A stretch of DNA of 64,000 nt from Podospora pseudocomata. Its lineage: Eukaryota; Ascomycota; Sordariomycetes; Sordariales; Podosporaceae. Shown here in pieces: positions 55,710 to 64,000 of this stretch. Below the pieces are notes generated by a model. That model saw only the letters and a list, made by a program, of their open reading frames with translations, did no database searches and was not told the DNA's origin. The stretch lies in contig NW_026946365.1 of the NCBI RefSeq assembly GCF_035222375.1, positions 1,302,001 through 1,366,000 of the forward strand. The letters are read 5' to 3'. The position numbers and the translations under genes were made by a program. Every line of letters starts with the position of its first letter. The stretch's first letter is position 1.

Positions 55710-56439
55710 TTTTTTCGGGGGGGGGGGGAATTGTGTATATAGGATAGGCGGTGTAAGATAGTAAAGTGGTGGTTCTTCTTCTCTATGTGTCTTTTGTTGC
55801 GGAACTGCGGTGGTCAATCAACTGTACGATTTCTGTAGTTGGTTGTAGGGGGCAGGTGAATTAATTGTAGGGAATCACCTGAACTCAAAAACGGATTATA
55901 AAAAAAGGGCGAGGTAAGGGTGTTCTTTTCATAGGGATATTTGTGTATAGCGATCTGTTCGGTTGATGATAGAAATGCTGTTCAAATACAGTTGGCCTCC
56001 TGACTTGGATCTGTGCCCCCCGATCCGGTTATGTTATGATTATGCTCCTGCCCCTAATGCCCTGGTCCCAAAACCCAATATTCATGCTACTGTCTCCATG
56101 CTCCTTAAACCAATGCCCCTCCCCCATGTTCATCCCCATGTATCTTATGCAGAACGACCGTGCGTGCCTCCTCTTTCCCATGATCCAAAGACAAAAATCA
56201 AGAAACTAAACGACTGACAACTGCCACCATGAACGCCCCCCCCCCTTTTTTTCCATGCTTTCCATCGTTTACCTATAGGTACAGCCGTAATACATGATAT
56301 TATACAGTCTGTTAATATACAATAGTTACACCAAAGAAGAGAAAAAACTAAAATCTGGTCGTTATGGTGAAAAAATGCGAGATCTATCTCATAACAAAGA
56401 TAAAGTCGTAAGTGAGGACAACAGGATAGTGAAAACAAA
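55710..56439. other. Convergent spacer
   Basis: About 730 bp between the small membrane protein gene and the proline-rich protein. AT-rich 3' UTR-like sequence; no gene supported. Confidence 0.4.
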
Positions 56440-58098
56440 TTAAGAAATATACTTTGGACTCCTCCACCCCCCAAACCCGCCAAACCACTTGCTCCCGCTC
56501 GTCCCAGGAAGTGACCTCCTAGTCTTGTGACTCGCTCCCGGCGGAGGAGGGAATGCCCCTTGGCCCATAGGAGGCGTCAGCAAGCCCTCGTTGAATCTTG
56601 TCGAGGTAGCGGGAGCGGTGCCAGGAGTGCGAGGTCTGGTTGTTGTGCCTAGCGACGTCCCGGGTCGGGGTGCTTCCTGGGCTTGTTGTTGTCTTCCCCC
56701 ACCAAACGGGCAGGAAGAAAGTGATGTTCCTGGCCGACGGTTGGACGGACTGGGGTTGTTGAGTGGGATGTTGACCATGCCTTCTGTTTGAAGGCCAAGC
56801 CCGACTCGTCCAAGACGGGATTGGGAAGACCGGGCGCGGGGTCGGTGTTGGGGTTGGGGAGGTCTGGTTTCTGAGGTGATGGGGGGTGATAGAGGGAGGG
56901 GTTTGTTGGAGGGGAGGGGGGCGGATTTCATGCCTGTTGAGGGGGCTCGGGGTCTCGTTTCTGGTTGCTTTTGTTGTGCTTGTGGTTGAGGTTTAGATCT
57001 TTGTGTTCGTAGAGGGTGGTTTGTCAGGGGTGTTATCTTCAATGGGGCGGGGATTGGTGACCGGCTTGAGTTGATGTTCCTCATGATGTTCTTCGGGGGT
57101 GGCTTTGGTGGGGCTGGAAAGAGGGAGAACCGGGGGTTGGATGTTTTCCTTGGGGCTGGTGAGATTGAGGGAGCCGAGACCGGTGGCGGAGGGGGAAGGG
57201 GTGCTTTGGGGGGCTTGCTGGGTTCCCATGGTGTACCAGCAGGGGTGAGGTATGTTCTTCGTGCTTTGGAGGAGCGTTTGGTACTGGCTGTATCTGGATT
57301 TGAAGCTGGGACGGGTGGCGGTGGTGATGCTGGCAAGGCTGGTACCGGTGGAGAAGGAGCAGAAGGGAGTTCGGCGAGATTGGAAGAACCCTTTGATCGT
57401 CGACGGTCCAGCTCCGTGGTGGCATAGAACCACAGGGCGAAGACTGTGTCGACACTCCGGCGGTCCACGGCTCTAGGGGAGGGCGTTGCCTTTCTAATTT
57501 GTACCATTTCGTGCTCCACGTATTGGGGTTGGGGAGGTGTTACTGGCCCGTACGTGTATTCATTGGCGTCGTCGCTTTCGTATAGTCCCAAGTCGAGTAG
57601 TGCTTCGGTAGCCACGGAGGAGTTGGAAGGAGAGTGTGATGGTGATGATCTTGGTTGGTTGACCGGGACGGTCTGATATTCCTGAAAGTGATACATGGGT
57701 GCCTCTCTTGCTGCCCCTGAATCCCTCCGACGTTGTTTCCTGCGACGGCAGAGGAAGAATATAAAGGCAGCACCGGCGAGAACCAGGAGGATTCCTACAA
57801 CAATGCCTGCAATGGCAAACCCTGGCAGGGCCCCCACAGTAGTCGGTGGCGAGGGAGAGGGAGGGCTGGTATTGGATGGACCTCGGACTCCCGTGGTGAC
57901 CGAAGTGGCAGTAACAGTAGAAAGTGTCGTTCTAGGTCCAAAGTCGACCGGCGGCGTTCGAGACTCGCAGCACTGGCTCAGGGGAATAACCAATGTCGTC
58001 GTAGTAGGTGCCGGTCGCAAAGCTCTGACCACACGAGTTGTATGGGATAGGTCAGAACAGGACGTTGATTCAGGACTTAGACGAGACGCCACATGCAT
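56440..58098 (-). CDS. Proline-rich single-pass membrane protein
   Basis: From the first in-frame ATG (58098) the protein has 552 residues. The frame is open without ATG for 151 further codons up to 58551, so a missing upstream exon is likely and the true N-terminus is uncertain. Visible parts are a short Thr-rich outer region with paired cysteines (IPLSQCCESRTPP), a membrane helix (LPGFAIAGIVVGILLVLAGAAFIFFLC) and stop-transfer RRRKQRRRD. Long disordered Pro/Ser/Arg sequence follows (PPPVPASNPDT, RPRTPGTAP), with a final block SLPGTSGSKWFGGFGGWRSPKYIS. The layout parallels the protein at 40693-41835, as in fungal cell-surface sensor-like proteins with SH3-binding tails. The extra upstream frame also holds cysteines (SLCPLPCRVPY), fitting an ectodomain. 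Function is unknown. Confidence 0.65.
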   Translation of the reverse strand: MHVASRLSPESTSCSDLSHTTRVVRALRPAPTTTTLVIPLSQCCESRTPPVDFGPRTTLSTVTATSVTTGVRGPSNTSPPSPSPPTTVGALPGFAIAGIVVGILLVLAGAAFIFFLCRRRKQRRRDSGAAREAPMYHFQEYQTVPVNQPRSSPSHSPSNSSVATEALLDLGLYESDDANEYTYGPVTPPQPQYVEHEMVQIRKATPSPRAVDRRSVDTVFALWFYATTELDRRRSKGSSNLAELPSAPSPPVPALPASPPPPVPASNPDTASTKRSSKARRTYLTPAGTPWEPSKPPKAPLPPPPPVSAPSISPAPRKTSNPRFSLFPAPPKPPPKNIMRNINSSRSPIPAPLKITPLTNHPLRTQRSKPQPQAQQKQPETRPRAPSTGMKSAPLPSNKPLPLSPPITSETRPPQPQHRPRARSSQSRLGRVGLGLQTEGMVNIPLNNPSPSNRRPGTSLSSCPFGGGRQQQAQEAPRPGTSLGTTTRPRTPGTAPATSTRFNEGLLTPPMGQGAFPPPPGASHKTRRSLPGTSGSKWFGGFGGWRSPKYIS

Positions 58099-59966
58099 CT
58101 TAGACGCTCCATGAGATCGGAACAAAAGAAACACAGTCCATCTTTGGCTGTCGGTGGAGAACTGGGGGAACAACAGGAGATATAGAAAAGCAGAGCAGGC
58201 AACCGGCAGCTCATATACTTGTCCGAGTGTTCTACAAAGGAGACTCGGTCCTGCAACTGTGAGGGACAGGAATTCTGCCTTTGCCCTCCAAGCTGCCGCA
58301 TAAGGTACGCGGCATGGCAGTGGGCAAAGAGAGGCAGTGCCATTGCGGGTGGTCCATGACACCGGGGCCAAAGTGGGAATAGGGAACAGGGTGGTACCAC
58401 AGCTGACCACATCCAGCGGCGTAGACGCTTTGGGTGTGTCCGATGTCAGTTGCTGTAGAAACACGGTGGAAGCAGTCTTTGCTGATATGTGTTTGCGGCA
58501 AACTCTAAGCGCCTGGCGCGCGCACCTTTGATGATGGAGGTGGGCAGACAAGAGTTATTGGACTCGTGCTTCGGACTAGATGTCCTCCAGAAATCAATAT
58601 TTCAAACTGGTTGTACAACACCATCACGCGTCAATCGCCTACTTAAGCGCGCTTCTAGAAGCCGCCCATCGCTTGATGAGGGGAAATCAGAAGACTATTG
58701 AGGTTGTGCCGCAAAAGATCCTGCCTCGTATGTTGGATGTCCGAATATCTCCACAAAGATGATGGTGTTGACTGCAGACTCTGACATCTAACCCCGAGAG
58801 AGTTGGAAGATTTTCATGCGGCACAGAAGATGTAGCGTGAAAATCCGGAGGTTCGCCGCCGCCCGAGTTGGTGATGAGTGAGTTCATGGGGCAGATGTGG
58901 AGAGACGACCCCTGACGCCATCTCCGGTGTTACTCTGTACTTGGTTTCTGAAAGTATGACGCAGAGGCTGAAGATTTTAGAACAGGCGATGATTCCTCTC
59001 TCAGAATATCCTCGCTCGGTACCGGCAAAAAGGGTAATCTACAAAAAGATCAATGGAACTCTGGAGTGTTCTAGAGATCCCAAGATATCTGGGGAGAGTG
59101 GGGGGTTCGACGCCTTGATTTGCCGGCAGCACCTATTTTGGCATGCAGAAAGGGGGCCACTCGGCGCTTATTCAGAGCCAACACCACCCAAGATCTCGTG
59201 GCAGCCCTGTCCCTATTGTCCTTTCTTGCGTGCTTTGGAATGCAAGAAATCTGTAGCCGCGGGAAACACTGCAGTTGGTTGCGCCAAAGTCGGTAGACGG
59301 CCCGTTCGGGAAGGGCTTGTGTGTGTTGGCCTCAGTTCGTCCAGGTTTTCGGGGTTGTGTTGCCAAGTCGTGCCCGTGATGTTCTGGGTGAAGAGCAAAC
59401 TGCGCCTGGTTGTTGTGGGCAGTGTTAGCTTCGTGGTGTCTCGGTGATCAGTTCTGAAATCAACACTGTCTATCTAGTGCTTGTGTAACTGGGAACCACG
59501 CCGAGGGGGGGCGCACAGGTTTAGTTTGCCTGCACGTTTTGGTGATGCCGAGCTGTTTAAGTCGGTGCCTGACACAGTATGACAAAGCCTTACGGTGACG
59601 ATATGCGATCGACGCAGTTTCAACTCTGATGATGGAATCAACACCGAGAGGACCTTGCCTACGGAGTTTAATATCATCGGTGTGTTTTGTGAAGCGCACC
59701 TATATGGCAACGCAAATGAGAAGTTGACACTAGTTCATGACATGGTGAACACGAGAGAAGCAGGACGTCGAGAGATTGCGAAACATATAAAAAGAACAGC
59801 AGATGAGCTGTCGAGCGAGGGATGATGAAGTTATCGCCAAATCGGTAGGTGTTTGCTCGTTGCCATGGCGGCGTGGGATGAAGTCGAGATTGCCTCGTGT
59901 GCCTGAGCTGAGATCCTTCGGCGTGATCCCCTAGCTGTTTCGTCTTCAACTGCCGGCTGCGACAAG

Positions 59967-59997
<31 letters not shown>

Positions 59998-61663
59998 AAG
60001 TCAATCAGCCTGGCCCCTCTGAAAGGCTGGCCTTGCTTTGACTTCGGAAGCACCGCGCATTGCTGGGTGATGCTGTGCCTCACACTCGGCTATCTGGCTG
60101 TCTTTGGTAGGGCAGACAGTTTGTGGCTCCCGCGACTCCTTACTGAACCACACGCGGCAAAAGCCACCAGTTCGAGGATCTGGGTCGAGAGGGTGTTCTG
60201 TCATCCAGAGTGTCTGTTGAAGATGACGGCTTGGCCGGGTTGGTGATCATGAACGTCTCGTCTCGATGCGGGCCAGAGGTTGGTGCAAGATTCGCGTGCT
60301 CCCGTCTGACCAGATCTTTTGTGTGGCATAGCACAGACCCCAATTAAAGTGCTATCTATATCCGGTCAGCTATAGGTTGCTGTCTGCAGCAGGATAAAAA
60401 TGACACTTCCCTCCTGTTTCTTGCAGACTGGATTGACACGATGCCTGAAGCTGTAAAGCGCTGGCCAGGTAGAGACCCATTGCCAAGATGGTTGCTGTTT
60501 TGAGGTTGTCGAGATGCATTCAGCTGAAACGAGAGAGGAGCGACGGCGTCGGCACCGGGGGACGGGACCCACCAAGGGCTTCCGAGCCGAGCGGCCCCGC
60601 CGAGGCCGGTGGTCTCGGGCTGCCAAGGACCGAATCACTCACATCAACAGCACTGGCGTTTGACGGGCATCGGTCCGTCAATTTGCGACCAACCAATGGG
60701 GTATCGAATCATGAAAGAAACGGAAAACTTAGCCCCACTTGATCTGCCCAGATTCCACCACGGCGCGTAGCCGAATTTAGCGTCCGCTGTCCTGATCGCA
60801 GAATGCACGTCGGGAGGGAACGCCGAGACCCCACTGAATGTTTCTTCCATCATCACCTGCACTATCACCAGCAGCTACTTGGATTCATCACAGCGTCTTT
60901 TGAGTTTTTTTCTTTGGATGAACAGCAGGTCGTGATGGACTCGAATCCCCGCAATGTGGTACAAGATGTCGTGGCCTGTAGGACATGGACAGATACGCTG
61001 CATACGTTTCATGTACCGTTCCTACATTAGGGCCGGGTCCATGGCGTCTTGCTCCGGCAATTGCGAGATACCAAGAAGCAAAACGAATCCTTCAGCTTGG
61101 GTGATTCTTCCCCGCAACTCGACATCTTGGGCAAGACATAAACGGACTCCTCTTTGTGTCACACCGTTTCCTTCAAACAGAGCAACAGCAGTAGCCAGCA
61201 GCATGCTTTGAACCAAGGTCAAAGGTCACATCTACAAAACACCGAACTGCTCGGCAGGTTGGCGGCGCTTAGGGAAGCTATCCCGTTGGCTACCCTCTTT
61301 CCATCAGCCTATTCCACCGTTTTCCCCAGCTCGGAACGGTCGCCCAGAATAGCTCACGTCTGCAGCAACCATATATCCCCACGTGGTGAACGGCAACCCC
61401 CTGCGCCTTTGGGGCACTGCTGCTGTTCCCCTCTCCGTTGAGATCTTGCTGGACTGAATCTGCTTCCCGTCTTGGTGCTTGTGATTTGGAAAGGGGTTGG
61501 GATATTCTTCCATTTGCGACAGATTCCACAATACAATGATTGACGACGCCGGACTGCAATGATCTTGTTTGGTTGTTTAAAAACACAGTATTCGAAGTGA
61601 CCACCAGGTCGACTTGGGCTTTCCAATTTGAGAGGAGGGGCATAGCGGCGCAGGTTGCCCACC
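58099..61663. other. Upstream frame and gene-poor spacer
   Basis: The first 450 bp probably contain more of the proline-rich gene. The remaining 3.1 kb have only short frames without recognisable products. A GGAGACA tandem run of four units lies at about 59968-59996. The last 200 bp are the NTA1-side promoter. Confidence 0.35.
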
Positions 61664-64000
61664 ATGAAGATTGCCTGTCTACAGTTTGCGCCTCAGGTCG
61701 GGGATGTCGACAACAACCTCAACCGGGCTGATGCCGTACTGAACAAGGCGCGCACGGGGGATCTTGATGATTTGGACTTGCTTGTACTGCCGGAACTTGC
61801 CTTTACAGGTACGTTTATTGCAGATTATTTACTCCGGGGGCGCGCGGAAATGCTGATAGGCAAATCCAGGTTACAACTTCAAGTCGCTACAACACATCTC
61901 TCCCTGTTTGGAACGTCGTGACTCTGGAATCAGCTCTCTCTGGGCTCGAACTACCGCCCTGAAACACGATTGCGCCGTTGTAGTAGGGTATCCGGAGAAG
62001 GTGGACGTGAGCGCAAGATGGCCAACGAACCCAGAGCACTACAACTCAGCTCTCATCGTAAACCGAGATGGCGATACTGTTGGCAACTACCGGAAGCTAC
62101 ACCTATTTTATACCGATGAGACCTGGGCACTCCAAGGGCGGGATGGTTTCTTTCGGGGCAATGTCGAAGGCTTGGGGAACGTTGCTTTGGGTATTTGCAC
62201 TGACATAAAGTAAGCCTGCTGTCTTTAATGAGTTCTTCCTGGCATTTCTAACAGTGTCTAGTCCATACGAGTTGGAAACACCATGGGAAGCCTTCGAATT
62301 CGGATTTCACGTCATGGAAGCACACGCAAATGTGGTCATAATCAGCATGGCCTGGCAATCTCAACAGGATCCCAGCCAATACACCCGTCGGCCTCACGAG
62401 CCGGATCTCGAGGCCCTGGTGTACTGGGTTCAGCGTCTTGAGCCTCTGATCCGGGAGGATAGTGAGGAGGAGATTATCGTCGTCTTTTGCAACCGGACTG
62501 GTGCTGAAGACGATGTGATGTACTCGGGAACAAGTGCCGTCTTGGGCATCAGAGGAGGGGAAGTTTACGTGTATGGGGTCCTCGGATGTGGAGTGAAGGA
62601 GTTACTTGTGGTCGACACGGACCAGCCTCCACTCAGCAAGTTGACCGATGCCTCAGGGGCCGAGGCCGAGAATCCTTACGCCGAGGAAACCGACGTCGAG
62701 ACTGAGCCCGTCAAGCGCCGTGCGCAGGCCCTCGAGATCCAGATACCGGCCAAGGAGACGCCCAAAGAGCTACCAACATCGCATCCGATTAGCAGTCGCA
62801 TAGAGGCTGTATCAGCAACCCCCAAGTCTGCGTCTTCTGCTCGGTTACCCTGGCTTGCACCAGCTGAGCCTGATGCCCAGAGCCCCGGCAACCCCCGATC
62901 ACCTACTCGACTGCAGATACCTGTAACACCAGTGCGACCGAGTGCGGAAGAATTCACTCTCATCGACAGCGCCATTGCCGAAGACATTGCCATTCCCACA
63001 GCAAGATCATCGCGGACTCCAAGCCCGGACCTGAAGGCAGCATCGCGTCCTTCGAGGCTATCAATACCAACGACCCCGTGGAAGTTTCGAGACAAGGCCA
63101 GCCCTTACCCATGGCAATACCGAGATGGGTCGCAGTCAGCTCTTTTTGGTGGGGGAGCTTGCATGACGCCAATAACACCGTTTGAAGTTGAGGAGGGCTG
63201 GTTGGGGACACCCATTGATGCTAAGCCACCAAACTGGTACTGGAAGCACGATCACTCACTCTCCGCCGTCAAAGAGGCGATACAAGAGGAGGAAGAGGTG
63301 TCGCCGGGGAGCTCCTCAAAGCCAATCCAGAAGGTGGGAGGGCTTGAACCAGCAAAGACACAGCAAGACGCCTCTAAAGTCCGAGATGCCACACCGATCG
63401 ACACAGAACCGCCAAATTGGTACTGGAAGCACGAGCCACAGTTGTCTTCTCTTGACGAGATACTCCACGAAGAAGCAGAAGGTGAACAAACCGAGACAGG
63501 AGAGAGCCCCAGACCGGAACAAGCCGCACCGTCAAAACCCACTAGTACCACCGTGGCAGAGGATGTCTGGGTAGCCACACCCATCGACAATGAAGTTCCA
63601 GATTGGTACTGGAAACACGAGCAAACGCTACCCTCCCTCAACGAAACAGCACAAGAGGAGCTTGAAGAGGACGAGCCAGAAGCAAAACAACAAGAATCAT
63701 CCAGACCACGCCAAGTCTCAGCAGAGGACGTCTGGGTAGCAACCCCAATCGACAACGAGGTCCCAGACTGGTACTGGAAACACGAACAAACAATGCCCTC
63801 CCTTGACGAGACAGAAGACGACCCGCCACAGAATGCCCCCCAACCAGCCACCATCACCACCCCCGCAGAAGAAGAAGAAGAAGAAGAAGAAGAAGAAGAA
63901 GAAGACCACACCCCCACCCCCATAGACGAAGAACCCCCCGATTGGCACTGGAAACACGAACAGACCCTCCCTCCCCTCAACGAGGAACACCCATCCCCTT
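61664..64000 (+). CDS. N-terminal amidase, Nta1-like nitrilase, with repeat-bearing tail (3' end beyond window)
   Basis: Carbon-nitrogen hydrolase related to yeast Nta1, which deamidates N-terminal Asn/Gln in the N-degron pathway. Exons 61664-61808, 61870-62209 and 62262 onward join in phase (FTG-YNFKSL; TDI-NPYELETPW). The catalytic triad is Glu44 (VLPELAFTGYN), Lys124 (NYRKLHLFY) and Cys158 (LGICTDIN). After the catalytic domain (about 1-290) a long Pro/Ser/Glu-rich extension holds RLSIPTTPWKFRDKASPYPWQ and GGACMTPITPF. Then come at least five copies of a module around TPIDNEVPDWYWKHEQ, with W codons at 63235, 63418, 63604, 63769 and 63943. A polyGlu run (63870-63903) lies between copies four and five. 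The gene runs off the right edge, so the full length is unknown. The hydrolase call is strong. The Nta1 label rests on sequence resemblance, and the tail's role is unknown. Confidence 0.88.

Noticed and set aside
1-64000. LTR retroelements, large DNA transposons, CRISPR arrays or viral insertions
   Set aside because: No reverse transcriptase, integrase, long direct repeats, regularly spaced palindromic repeats or capsid-like genes were seen; only the small non-coding elements reported above.

Overview
The window is nuclear DNA from a filamentous ascomycete, most likely a sordariomycete. Genes are dense and mostly monocistronic. They carry short introns (about 33-75 nt, one of 323 nt) with GTRNGT-type donors, CTRAC/CTAAT branch sites and CAG/TAG acceptors. 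Gene content (fungal taxilin, a TFIIE-alpha, an RGS-LOV relative, ArgJ, a Derlin) fits this group. I cannot name the species. No bacterial operon, CRISPR array, rRNA or tRNA was seen.

Layout. 0.6-3.7 kb: CYM1-type mitochondrial presequence protease (-). 4.7-6.5 kb: taxilin (+). 7.6-9.0 kb: unknown charged protein (+). 9.7-10.8 kb: nitronate monooxygenase (+). 11.0-12.3 kb: alpha/beta-hydrolase esterase (-). 14.1-17.3 kb: cytosolic-type M16 metalloprotease (+). 17.6-19.4 kb: rhomboid protease (-). 21.2-22.5 kb: a tiny ORF with an internal stop and a frame-broken membrane protein (-). 23.1-24.1 kb: TFIIE alpha (+). 25.2-29.1 kb: cohesin SMC1 (-). 30.5-32.1 kb: GPC acyltransferase (+). 33.6-35.6 kb: APC/C activator CDH1 (-). 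38.4-40.1 kb: a decayed RGS-LOV photoreceptor gene (+). 40.7-41.8 kb: single-pass polyQ protein (-). 44.9-46.1 kb: secreted cysteine-containing protein (+). 46.4-47.6 kb: RFC4 clamp-loader subunit (-). 47.9-49.5 kb: ArgJ ornithine acetyltransferase (-). 50.3-51.4 kb: Derlin (+). 52.5-53.2 kb: LOC1 (-). 53.6-54.4 kb: HIS3 (+). 55.3-55.7 kb: small membrane protein (+). 56.4-58.1 kb: proline-rich single-pass protein (-). 61.7 kb to the right edge: NTA1-type N-terminal amidase with a repeat-bearing tail, cut by the window end (+).

The genes are mainly housekeeping: mitochondrial and cytosolic proteolysis, ER quality control, chromosome cohesion and replication, cell-cycle ubiquitination, arginine and histidine synthesis, ribosome assembly and transcription initiation. 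They do not form a metabolic cluster.

The unexpected signals are: (1) a small family of non-coding elements at about 29.5, 32.3 and 54.7 kb that share a 21-bp internal tandem repeat and a related right end; the 54.7 kb copy has 28-bp terminal inverted repeats and a perfect 5-bp target duplication, and the 29.5 kb copy has inverted ends that differ only by transitions; (2) five in-frame copies of a W-Y/H-W-K-H module in the tail of the NTA1-type amidase; (3) a broken RGS-LOV blue-light receptor gene; (4) an in-frame spliced leader upstream of the M16 protease; (5) a 73-codon open frame inside the long Derlin intron.
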